64,000 nucleotides of DNA. Origin: Diadophis punctatus similis. Taxonomy: Eukaryota; Chordata; Lepidosauria; Squamata; Dipsadidae. Below are positions 55,218-64,000 of the stretch, in pieces; the first letter of the stretch is position 1; the number at the start of each line of letters is the position of its first letter. The translations under genes and the position numbers were made by a program. The DNA lies in assembly GCA_023053685.1 (NCBI GenBank), contig JALIGW010000021.1:13153361-13217360 (forward strand), in the 5' to 3' direction. Below the pieces are notes generated by a model. The model was not told the origin of the DNA. It saw only the letters and a list, made by a program, of their open reading frames with translations, and did not search any database.

Positions 55218-56165
55218 AGCAGTTGATGTAATGTGCCGCTGCCTGGACGATGTGAGGGTCTGGATGGGAGTGAACAGACTCAGACTCAACCCTGACAAGA
55301 CTGAGTGGCTGTGGATATTGCCCCCCAGGGATTATGTCGACTGTCCCTCCTTGGTTCTCGGGGGGAGAAAAATTGACTCCCTCAGAACGGGTTCGCAATT
55401 TGGGTGTTCGCCTAGACCCACAGCTAAAATTGGAGCAACATCTTTCAGCTGTGGCTAGGGGGACCTTTGCACAGATCCGTCTTGTGCACCAATTGCAACC
55501 CTACTTGGAGAGGGAGGCTTTGCTCACAGTCACTCATGCCCTTGTCACCTCATGGCTGGACTACTGTAACACGCTCTGCATGGGGCTACCCTCAAAGAGC
55601 ATCCGGAGACTGCAATTGGTACAGAATGCAGCTGCGCGAGCTGTGGTGGGTGTGCCAAGATACACCCACGTAACATCCATTCTCCGCCAGCTGCATTGGT
55701 TGCCTATTAGTCTCCGGTCACAATTTAAGGTGTTGGTTTTGACCTTTAAAGCCCTACATGGCTCAGGGCCAGGTTACCTTCGGGATCGCATCCTACCACA
55801 TACCTCCCTACGACCAGTTAGGTCCCACAGAGTGGGCCTCCTCCGGGTCCCATCGGCCAAACAATGTTGGTTGGTGGGGCCGCGGGGGAGGGCCTTCTCT
55901 GTGGGAGCCCCGTCCCTCTGGAACCAGCTCCCACCAGAGATCCGGACTATCCCCACCCTACTGGCCTTCCGCAAAGCCATAAAAACATGGCTCTTCTGGC
56001 AGGCGGGGTGAAGAAGAGCGGATTCCCCCATGAATGAATGTTTTTTAAAATAATGAAATGTTTTTAAAATGTATGTATGTTATATATTGTTCTTATTCTT
56101 GTTGTACGCCGCCCTGAGTCCTACGGGATTGGGTGGCCTATAAGAACTTTTAATTAAATTAAAAT
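55218..56165 (+). mobile_element. L2-clade LINE 3' part
   Basis: Two frames offset near 55390 together give an L2 reverse transcriptase end: CLDDVRVWMGVNRLRLNPDK, then LDYCNTLCMGLPSKSIRRLQ, LHWLPISLRSQFKVLVLTFK and WNQLPPEIRTIPTLLAFRKA. The 3' UTR ends cgccgccctgagtcctacgg and (AATTA)n. The 225-codon second frame is open; the copy is 5' truncated with one frameshift. Confidence 0.92.
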
Positions 56166-56507
56166 TAAATTAAATTAAAATTAAATTAAACTCTTAGCCA
56201 ATTAAAAAAAATGTGGTTGGTTTTCATTTTAGTGGTTTGTTTACAAATGTTATCCGGTCTTACTAGAAGAAAGTAGGAATGGTAGAGAAGATTGAATGGA
56301 AGAGATCGGTATTTTGTGCCTTGGTTGGGCTTCCTCCAATTTTGCAAAGAGGCCACAGTTTTTTTGGAGGCTAAGCTGGCTGGAGAAAAATGGAAGGAAA
56401 AAGTTGTGAAGACAGGTGGATGCGGAGACAGCTCGGAAGGGTTTTTTTATAGGTTCACATCTTGCAAACGATGCGGCTGCTTTAAAAAGAGATGCACAAA
56501 ACATTTC
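56166..56507. other. Unannotated intronic sequence
   Basis: AATTA tail remnants, then no recognisable repeat except gatgcggctgctttaaaaag at 56470-56489. Confidence 0.4.
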
Positions 56508-56515
56508 AGTTTATA

Positions 56516-56779
56516 CAGCGGTGGGATTTGCATAATTTCTCTACTGGTTCGCCCAGCACCGATAATGTGAGCACACGCACATGCATGTTTGTTTCGGTTG
56601 CACATGCGCCTTCCGCACACATGCACGGCCTTCCATGCATGTGCTTTGCTCACGCGCGTGAGGCTTGCACGCATGCGCATGGTTTGAAAACGTGGCTAAA
56701 TAGGACGGCATAGCCCACCCACAGGTCACTACTACCGGTTCGCCCGAACCGGTCCGAACCGGCTGAATTACCACCTCTG
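56516..56779. mobile_element. hAT-type MITE (ggtgggatt family)
   Basis: Begins cagcggtgggatttgc and ends accggctgaattaccacctctg. Exact 8-bp duplication agtttata at 56508-56515 and 56780-56787. Confidence 0.94.
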
Positions 56780-56911
56780 AGTTTATAGCCAAGAATCAGT
56801 TTTGAAGGCTTCACGATCGTGAATGATTGTGTCCGTTATCCAGGATATTTCTTCCAACCCAGAGCAAGAAATGCAGTTTGGCAGCATAGTCAATGTGTTT
56901 ATCACGCACTA

Positions 56912-57327
56912 CAGGTAGTCCTCGACTTACAACAGTTCATTTAGTGACCGTTCAAAGTGACAACATCCCTGGAAAAAAGTGACTTACGGCTGTTTTTCAC
57001 ACCTATGACTCTTGCAACATCCCCAATGGTCATGTGATCAAAATTCGGACGCTTGGCAATTGACTCCTATTTATGATGGTTGCCGTATCCCGGGTGTGTG
57101 TTGTGTGTGTGTGTGAAACATGATCCCCTTTTGCGACCTTCTGATAAGCAAAATCAATGGGGAAGCCGGATCCTCTTAACAATCGTGTTACTCCTTTACC
57201 AATTGTGGGGGATTCACTTAGCAACTGAAAAGTTGTAAAACGGGGCAAAACTCACTGACAACAAATCTTTTACTTGGCAACAGAAATTTTGGGCTCCATT
57301 GCAGTTGTACATTGAGGACTACCTGTA
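56912..57327 (+). mobile_element. Tigger-like MITE, full length
   Basis: Starts caggtagtcctcgacttaca after TA and ends gtacattgaggactacctg before TA. This is the clearest copy for the 20-bp inverted ends and TA target site. Confidence 0.93.
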
Positions 57328-57844
57328 CTTTAAAAAAAAGGTGTTTTGACAGCTTTATTTTTCCCCCAAAATACTTTATTAGTTTTTCAAGTTTTAAAAT
57401 ATCACAATAAATCTTTGATCAAGTTCTACATCATTGTATTTAATTAATTCCATATTAATACATTCTAATATTTACAGTATTTACAATGTTCTACAATCTT
57501 GTTTCATTTTCCTTTTTTTTTTGTTTTCTATCAACAATCCATTAATACCAATTGTCCCATATATCATAGTAATCTCAATCTTTTTGCCCTCTTAATTCTA
57601 TCGTAAGTTTGTCCATTTCTGCGCAATCATAGATTTTTTTGATTATTAGATTTTCCGTAGGTGAGTTACTGTAGGATTCTTCCAACACTATGCATATGCG
57701 AGTCTTGCTGTTGTAGCGATATGTAGAGTCAAATATTTAATATTTTTACTGTAGTGGTTCTTAAATATTCCAAGTAGTAGGAGTTCCGGAGTAAATTCTA
57801 TTGTTAGTCTTGTTATCTTTCTTATCTATTATCTATTCCTACAC
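57328..57844. other. Unclassified AT-rich sequence
   Basis: The 57314-57362 stretch recurs at 58035-58081, so this block may be an insertion between two copies. No coding potential seen. Confidence 0.4.
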
Positions 57845-57960
57845 TATTTGAGACAGAAGGAGAGACTGGATTGCCATCTGTCTCAAATGGTGTAGGAACT
57901 CCTGCTTGAGCAGGGGGTTGGACTAGATGACCTACAAGGTCCCTTCCAACTCTAATAATA
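57845..57960 (+). mobile_element. CR1 LINE 3' end
   Basis: gagactggattgccatctgt, gagcagggggttggactaga and caaggtcccttccaactct. Confidence 0.85.
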
Positions 57961-58240
57961 AATCTAAAAAATCTCTTTTAGCCAGTTGTGAATTTTAATC
58001 CAATATTTCCTCGCTTCAGGACATAAGGACTATCGAGGACTACCTGTACTTTAAAAAAAGGTGTTTTGATAGCTTTATTTTGTATTCCCCTGGGTAATAA
58101 TATTCCGTACTCCTTCGCCGACGTTTAGGAAAAGGAGCATATATCAAGAATATGAACGGAGTAAGAAAGAGAAGGACAGAAAAAGATCCTTCTGTTTGTT
58201 TATATGAAAGTGCACAGGAGTTTCTGCTAGTTTCCACGTG

Positions 58241-58242
<2 letters not shown>

Positions 58243-58303
<61 letters not shown>
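58243..58303. repeat. (GT)n microsatellite
   Basis: About 30 GT units. Confidence 0.98.
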
Positions 58304-58306
<3 letters not shown>

Positions 58307-59216
58307 CTGAGTGAGCTTGCCTGATGTGTTAGTGCCATTTGTGGAGAGCAGCAAAGATTGAACACACTGCCCAGAAGACTGGGTAAGTCACGGCCAGGAA
58401 GATTCCTATTTTTGCAAGACGCAAAACCAGGTTTATCAAATTAGACCCTGTTCTAGTGGATCTTTATGTGGAATTCAGAATTCTGGAATCGCATTCTAGT
58501 GATATAAATAGATTATGCAGCATCGTTTAAGCCTTCCAATATGATGCCTCCAGAAAGGTAAAAAGATAATAATATAGCAAGCAATGAATCTAACCAGGAT
58601 TGGAAAATATGTTTGTTGCCTCATGTTCTTAAACCTGCTGCTTTCCACAGGTCAGAGACGTATACCTTAGATTGTTTTGCCTCCGTTTTAATAATCCTGA
58701 AGAATTTCAGACCAAGGGGATTATATTTGAATTTAAGATTGGCAGGATGACCCACCTGAATGGGATTGTTGTTCAACTCAGATAATTGACAGCTTCCCCC
58801 TGTCTGTCAGGCTGGGCTGCGTTTTCGGTGAGCAGTACAATCTCTTGCTTACACGAATCTTTAGATAATTGTATAATGCAGGATATCAGGAAAGATTTAT
58901 CTTTCTCAACCATCATTGTTACTTAGGGTATAAACTTATAGAATGTGTTTTAAAACAAATCTGAAGGACATTCCCATTTTTCTCTGGGCGTGTTCAAATC
59001 TAGTGCAGGATATATTTTGTTCCGAAATATGCAGAAACGAAAGCTTTTGAGTATTGTGGCTGCTGGGTTAATTTGCTCTTACAACGGTGACGGAGGGGAA
59101 TGTTCTCATTTATGTGTCTGATAAAAGGAATATTTTTTTATTATTATTCTTATGTTCCGTTTGGATCTGCCTTCCCCTTAGCAATGTTCAATCCTAACCT
59201 AAGCAATTGTTTTCAG
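58304..59216. other. DGKD: Unannotated intron sequence before exon
   Basis: No repeat recognised; ends in tgttttcag. Confidence 0.5.
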
Positions 59217-59321
59217 ATAATCACCCCGTTCCGGAGGTTGATATTGTGTGCGGAAAACAGAAAAGAGATGGAAGATTGGATTAGTTCGCTGAAGTCTGTT
59301 CAGTCCCGAGAACATTACGAG
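59217..59321 (+). CDS. DGKD: DGKD coding exon, PH domain part 3
   Basis: 35 codons, phase 0: [17 protein letters not shown], then [18 protein letters not shown]. The acceptor is tgttttcag and the donor gtaagc. It completes the PH domain; the invariant Trp of the C-terminal helix is in EDWIS. The wording TPFRRL, ENRKE and ISSLKSVQ matches DGKD; DGKH differs there (TPCRKL, IAALKTVQ), which fixes the paralogue. Confidence 0.95.
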
Positions 59322-59654
59322 GTAAGCTTGAGACAATTTTTTGTTTTGGTTTAAAAATAAATTCAGGATTCTCTTTATCAAGCTGCAGAAAATAGGAAAG
59401 AAAATGTCCGTGTTCTTAATAAATCCACAAAGACCAAGCTGAGCATCGATTGGAGGTTTATATTTAGCCTGTTCTGTTTTTACTTCAAAAGAACAAATGT
59501 CTTGGGGGGGGCGTTTTTTTTGTTTTTTGTTTTGTTTTTGTTTTTTTTTTTTTTTTTTTTTTTTTTTGTTTGAAAGACGAACTTCTCCAAAATGTGGCGA
59601 TTGAAACCCTGCTATGTCTCGTACTTGGAAATCTGTCTTTAATTTCTTTATCAG
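59322..59654 (+). other. DGKD: DGKD intron, 333 bp
   Basis: gtaagc to ctttatcag, with a T-rich run (59505-59570) interrupted by g. Confidence 0.93.
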
Positions 59655-59787
59655 GCGGCTCAGTTTAACGTGGAACATTTCTCAGGGATGCACAACTGGT
59701 ATGCTTGTTCCCACGCGAGGCCCACTTTTTGCAACGTCTGCCGTGAGAGCCTCTCCGGAGTCACTTCCCACGGTTTGTCTTGCGAAG
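59655..59787 (+). CDS. DGKD: DGKD coding exon, start of first C1 domain
   Basis: 44 codons plus one base (ends in phase 1): [44 protein letters not shown]. It holds the first part of the cysteine-rich C1 zinc finger: H, 12 residues, C-N-V-C, and the next Cys in SCE. The acceptor is ctttatcag and the donor gtaaat. The second half of the finger (V-C-K-F-K in the family) must start in the next exon, which I do not find before 64000. Wording again matches DGKD. Confidence 0.95.
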
Positions 59788-60332
59788 GTAAATCGGTCCT
59801 CTCTGAATCATCATTTAGCGTGAAAATGCAAAGTACGAGTCCCTTATCTAAAGAGAGGGGTGGTTTTTGCTAGCGGGTGTCGGTGAATGTCTTTCTTTTT
59901 AATCCTGAACAATTTAGCCCGTGCTTTCATTAATTAGTTAACAAATCTGCATTTCCAAGAAGCATTGTCGTTTGCTGATTTGTTTATGGGCTATGTGTTA
60001 ACAGAAGTTCCTTGACTTACGACTTGGATTTTGGTTGCAAGTCGCTCTAGTCACAAAGTCGAGGCACCTGGTAACTGGTTTAGACTTTTCAGCTCATTAG
60101 AGGAATGGTGGCCTTGCAGCTTTGAAGCAACCCATTATTGCAATCGCTCTGATTTGTTCGGCTTTTTTGGCTAATAACAAAATTCGTGCGAGATGTTCAA
60201 ACTTGATTTCGGAGAGGCCATTGCAATTTGTTTTATGGAGCATGAGAAGGAAGAGAACCTGCAATAGCTGGGGTCAGGACATTGATTAAATGTAGGTTAT
60301 TATGCCTATTGGTTGATTGAACAAAGAATGAG

Positions 60333-60405
60333 GGTGGAGGTTCGTTCTCCGAGCTTGTGGGTTGGTTTCCAAACGTTTCGATACCAGGTTAGGTAACATC
60401 TTCAG
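60333..60405 (-). repeat. Hammerhead-like repeat, type A variant
   Basis: Minus-strand core 60371-60405: CUGAAGA, stem GUUACC with GGUAUC (one mismatch), loop about 6 bases, GAAA, CGUU. Followed by gtttggaaaccaacccac and aagctcggagaac, the variant wording of this family. Confidence 0.72.
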
Positions 60406-60435
60406 CGGAGTTTAGGGAATGTCCATGTCGGTGTT

Positions 60436-60835
60436 CTTCTGTTTATAAGGGCTTGGTGGTGGTCAGTAGGTCTTGTGATGGGTCAGGTGTGGGTCACATC
60501 AGGTGAGGGTTGTGATGGGACATGATGGGGAAGTCATGTCAGGTGAGGGTCTTGTGATGGGTCAGATGTGGGTTACATCGGGTGAGGATCTTACGATGGG
60601 GAGGTTACATCAGTGAGGGTCTTGTGGTGGGTCTTGAGGTGTGAGACATGTCAAGTGAAGATATTGTGAAGCGGCTTGTGATGGAGAGATCATGTATGGT
60701 GAGGGTCTTGGATGGGTCTTGAGATGAATCAAGTGTGAGTCACATCAGGTGAGGGTCTTGGGATGGGACTTGTGATGGGGAGGTCACGTCAGGTGAGGGT
60801 CATTGGGAGGTCAAGTGCTGGTTGGGGCAGCTTGA
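60436..60835. repeat. Degenerate GGTC-rich minisatellite
   Basis: Variants of gtcttgtgatgggtcagg, gtgggtcacatcaggtgagg and gatggggaggtcacgtcagg repeat with irregular 35-75 bp spacing over about 400 bp. Confidence 0.75.
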
Positions 60836-60932
60836 GTGGTTGGCTGAGGGTCCTTGCCATCTCTGATTAGCTGTGTGATAGATTTGGATTCTGAGCGGTT
60901 CGTAGGTTGGTTGAAGGAAGAGGCTATATGGA

Positions 60933-61490
60933 TAGTCTCGCTTACCAACTACTTCATTTAGCAACTGTTTGAAGTTACAATGGTGTAAAAAAAAAAAACC
61001 ACTCCCAGCTTTGCAGCCAACATTTGCATTTGCAACCATTGCGACATCCCATTGTCACCTAATCACCGTTCAGCTTTGCAACCAGTGCACCTTTACAACG
61101 GTCATGGGTCCTACGATTGACATTTGCACACTTTCACAATTGGCTTGGGACGAGCGGAGTTCGTGGAGACCGCGGAAGTAACATTGCGAGTCACGTTCAT
61201 TCGATGTTTTGTTTAGCTAGCAAATAGGAAGTGAGGTCATTCGTCCGTTTGCAGTCTGGTGGTTTTCTTCTTAGCGACCCTGGTGCTCAGCGCTGGAGTT
61301 GCTGGGTCTCAATTGTGATGGTTAGGGTTAAGGTTAGGACTACCTGGAATACGGGCCTGTGTGTTGTCTGTGCTCTCTGGGGTGCAAGACTTAACATTGA
61401 TCTTGTGTGCCGTGTTGCTGGGAAGAAGTGTCATCGTACTTCCATTGACTGGGGCATCGAATGACCTCACTTCCTGTTTGCTAATTAAAC
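60933..61490. mobile_element. Highly diverged Tigger-like remnants
   Basis: Phrases such as acttcatttagcaactgttt, gaagttacaatgg and gcaaccattgcgacatccc recall the MITE, but ends are not recognisable. Confidence 0.4.
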
Positions 61491-61589
61491 AAAACATCAT
61501 ATGACTTGTGGTGTGACTTCCATGATCTCCACGAACTCCGCTTGTCTCAAGCCAATTTGGGACCATCTGTAGCTTGCTCCAGTTCAGTG

Positions 61590-61830
61590 GTCTGGAAGAC
61601 AGTTTTCATGTCCCCCTGCTCCTTCTCTTTGATACGGTCGACATACCTCGTTCCCTCAACCGTTCATCATACAATTTAGCCCCCAGTCCTCTTTGTAATG
61701 ATCTTTGTTGCTCTTCTCTGCACTCTTTCTAGAATCTCAGCATCTTTTTTTCCATCGTGGTGACCAGAACTGTACACAACATTTCAAAGGTGGCTTCACT
61801 AGTGCAGTATAAAGTGGTACTATATCACTT
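61590..61830 (-). mobile_element. CR1 LINE fragment
   Basis: cgacatacctcgttccctca, gatctttgttgctcttctct and gcactctttctagaatctc, reverse orientation; cut by the hammerhead-type repeat at 61836. Confidence 0.85.
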
Positions 61831-61835
61831 CTGAT

Positions 61836-62072
61836 GATCGTCCCAAAGGTGGTTTTTTTCCGGAGACAACTGGACTTCCTGGTTTTTCTTTGAAGACGTT
61901 TCGCTTCTCATCCAAGAAGCTTCTTCAGCTCTAAACTCTGAACGAGCTGAAGAAGCTCCTTGGATGAGAAGCGAAACGTCTTCAAGGAAAAACAAAGTCC
62001 AGTTGCCTCTTGAAAAAAGCACCTTTGGGACAACCATGACCTGGGTGGCTGAGAATCTCCATAGACACGTCT
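61836..62072. repeat. Inverted hammerhead-like pair, type B, both cores kept
   Basis: Minus core 61892-61928 (perfect GCUUCU/AGAAGC stem) and plus core 61947-61983 (one stem mismatch) are 18 bases apart, with agctct/gagct arms between. Outer arms gtcccaaaggtgg and cacctttgggacaacc complete a roughly 200-bp palindrome, followed by gagaatctccatagac. Confidence 0.85.
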
Positions 62073-62139
62073 GGTGGTCTTGATGCATATGAGGTTGTGC
62101 ACGCATGCAGCTGAGGAATAATCAATGCATGGATTCATC

Positions 62140-62830
62140 AGAATGGAGCTGGGAGGGACCTTGGAGGTCATCTAATCCAGCCCCCTGCTCAAGCAGGAGA
62201 CCTTGTACCATTTGAGACAAGTGGCTGTCCGGTTTCTTCTTAAAAGCCTCGAGTGATAAGAGTGCTGTCACGTAGTGAATATTGTCAGTTGTATGCCTAT
62301 GCAGGGTGATGCACCCCTATTCTAATATTATGGTACATTCCATTACAAGCAGAACACGTGATGTGATCTTCTGCGCATGTGTGCATTCCTGATTCTCCAT
62401 TCTTCTCTTGTGGTTTGGCTCTGACGGGAACGGTCGCTTTTAATTAGCAAGAATGTAACTTTTCAGAATTTATTGTTTTTGTACCGAAATAAATATTTTC
62501 TATTAGACTTTTAACTTCGGCTTTATTTCTAAATGTCTGAGTTCCAAGAGAAAGATCAACATCGCCTCTATGGAGATTTATTCTCCTTAACAAGTGCCCA
62601 CAACTTTTGAAGGAAAGCTATTCCATTCGTTGATTGCTCTCACTGTTAGGAATTACCTCTTTAGTTCTAGCTTGCTTCTCTCCTTGGTAAGTTTCCGTCC
62701 ATTGCTTCTTGTCCCATTTTCAGGTCCTTTGGAAAGTAGGTTGACCCCCTCTTCTTTGTGGCAGCCCCTCAAACATTGGAACATGGCTATCATGTCACCC
62801 CTAGTCCACAGAGTTTGGGTGCTAATAGCG
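62140..62830 (-). mobile_element. CR1 LINE 3' fragment, split by a solo LTR
   Basis: The 62140-62265 part (gggaccttggaggtcatcta) and the 62593-62830 part (gcccacaacttttgaaggaa, ccattgcttcttgtccc) are one CR1, interrupted at its agtgc site. Confidence 0.9.
62266..62592 (+). mobile_element. Solo LTR, 327 bp
   Basis: TG...CA ends: tgtcacgtagtgaatattgtc and ggagatttattctccttaaca. Exact 5-bp duplication agtgc at 62261-62265 and 62593-62597. aataaatattt near 62488-62500 is a likely polyadenylation signal. No internal coding region. Superfamily (gypsy or endogenous retrovirus) is not decided. Confidence 0.9.
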
Positions 62831-62871
62831 TCAAGATTTTGACTCGTGCTGTTGGATTATTAAAACTTAGA

Positions 62872-63075
62872 ATGTAGAATAATAGAGATGGAAGGGACCT
62901 TGGAGGTCTTCTAGTCCAACCCCCTGCTCAAGCAGGAGAACCTATACTATTCCAGACAAGTGACTGTCCAGTCTGTTCTGAAAATCCTCCAGTGATGAAG
63001 CACCCACAACCTCTGGAGGCAAGCCGTTCCAGTGGTTGATTGTCCTCACTGTTAGGAAGTTTCTCCTTAAATGAA
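62872..63075 (-). mobile_element. CR1 LINE 3' fragment
   Basis: gaatggaagggaccttgg-type 3' end followed by acctctggaggcaagccgttc; 5' truncated. Confidence 0.88.
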
Positions 63076-63498
63076 TACCTTGATTCATTCCATCTACAAT
63101 TCTTGGATTCTATCTGCAGGGTTTTTAATCTGCAGTTATCCATATTACTGGACACTAAATAATATGCTCAGGCAACTGTTATGCTTCCTGACACGTTAAA
63201 CTACAAGTCGCAGGACTTGGATCTCGCCCGATTAATGTTTTCGCGTTTCTTTCTCTGGAACCGACAGAGGCATTTGGAGAAACAGCTGTTCTTGGAAAGC
63301 TACCAACTCAAAACTTCTGCGATGCTGAATTGCACAGTGAAAGCTTGCAAGCAACAGGCTTTCATTATGATGAATAATAATTATCCAGGACTTGGCTAAG
63401 GTTTGAAGTGGTTCACAGCCCTTGTTTATACAAGAGTGTAGATGCTATGCATCTTGGCTTCATAAGGTGTCTTACAAAGAGACTGTCTAGCAGCCTTT

Positions 63499-63499
<1 letters not shown>

Positions 63500-63540
<41 letters not shown>
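63500..63540. repeat. (GT)n microsatellite
   Basis: About 20 GT units. Confidence 0.97.
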
Positions 63541-63541
<1 letters not shown>

Positions 63542-63609
63542 TATGCCTAAACAGGATTGAATAGATCAGATATAATGCATTTTGCTTGGAGAACACACGG
63601 CATTGACAC

Positions 63610-63737
63610 AAGGAAAAGTAAGGCTTTCTCCTGTCCAGTTGTGTCCGATTCTGCGGCACAGTTCTCACCTCCGTTTCTTGGACGAGGGAGCCAGCATTGT
63701 CCCAAAACATTTTCTGTGGTCATGTGTCCAGCATGAT
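63610..63737 (-). mobile_element. tRNA-derived SINE, 3' part (family of 17906)
   Basis: ggaaaagtaaggctttctcc and gtggtcatgtgtccagcatg mirror the 17906-18010 region. Confidence 0.6.
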
Positions 63738-63840
63738 TATAGCAATAGCAATAGCAATAGCACTTAGACTTATATACCGCTTCACAGTGCTTTCCAGCCC
63801 TCTCTAAGCGGTTTACAGAGTCCCGCATATTGACTCTTAT
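63738..63840 (-). mobile_element. tRNA-derived SINE 3' end (family of 12493)
   Basis: (ATAGCA)n tail, then cttatataccgcttcacagtg and ctctctaagcggtttacagag. Confidence 0.8.
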
Positions 63841-64000
63841 CGCCAATTTAGACTGACCGTTTAATTGACTAGATTCTTGTATGTAGACATGAGCAATAAA
63901 TCAGCTTAAATAGAACTTAACACATGGTCCTGATTCTCCTGACGTTGTATGTGTTTGTGCAACCATCTTAACTTTGAAAACGGGTTTTAAGGAGCTCTGG

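Larger units (their letters stand above)
43778..59216 (+). other. DGKD: DGKD intron, 15.4 kb
   Basis: Runs gtaggt to gttttcag. It is filled largely by a copia retrotransposon, Tigger-like MITEs, hammerhead-like arrays, an L2 LINE, CR1 fragments and long simple repeats. Confidence 0.9.
59788..64000 (+). other. DGKD: DGKD intron (partial), 3' part of window
   Basis: Starts gtaaat. No exon encoding the C1 continuation is visible, so the intron runs past the window end. 59788-60330 and 63076-63500 show nothing recognisable. Confidence 0.8.

Noticed and set aside
59788..64000. The next DGKD exon (second half of the first C1 domain)
   Set aside because: I searched for coding of the expected V-C-K-F-K...C continuation and found none; the interval is repeats and unique intron.

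Overview
The window looks like a non-coding-rich stretch of a squamate reptile genome, probably a snake. The support is the repeat mix: CR1, L2-clade and BovB LINEs, Sauria-type tRNA SINEs, Penelope-like sequence, very abundant small DNA transposons, and long GATA/TATC and CCTT/CTCC microsatellites. Species cannot be fixed from sequence alone.

The only host gene I can support is on the + strand: four internal coding exons of diacylglycerol kinase delta (DGKD) at 42360-42470, 43697-43777, 59217-59321 and 59655-59787. Together they encode the PH domain and the start of the first C1 zinc finger (118 of about 1,200 residues). All have AG/GT splice sites and join in frame. The first coding exon and the exons after the C1 start lie outside the window, so positions 1-42359 are read as intron, as are the 1.2 kb, 15.4 kb and 0.33 kb gaps between exons and the last 4.2 kb.

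The introns are packed with mobile DNA. The most striking item is an apparently complete, uninterrupted Ty1/copia retrotransposon (44534-49152, antisense to DGKD). It has 266-bp LTRs, a 5-bp target duplication, one 1328-codon gag-pol frame, and a primer-binding site matching the anticodon arm of initiator-Met tRNA, the half-tRNA priming known from Drosophila copia. Other LTR material is a 327-bp solo LTR (62266-62592), a relative of it at 38416-38838, and a probable solo LTR at 43876-44484.

DNA transposons fall into a Tigger-like MITE (about 20 copies or fragments, TA target) and several GC-rich hAT-type MITEs, many with directly visible 8-bp target duplications. Nested insertions give a relative age order: hAT into Tigger-like, hAT into CR1, hAT into LINE, solo LTR into CR1.

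Two dispersed repeat families carry the layout of a minimal hammerhead ribozyme: CUGANGA, one spacer base, a 6-bp stem with 6-base loop, then GAAA and CGUC. One family forms a roughly 350-bp tandem array at 91-825 and head-to-head inverted pairs elsewhere. The other forms a tandem array at 50988-51515. A Penelope-type GIY-YIG endonuclease remnant lies at 13476-13990. These hammerhead-like repeats and the copia element are the parts most worth pursuing.

Remaining sequence is simple repeats and stretches in which I see nothing recognisable.
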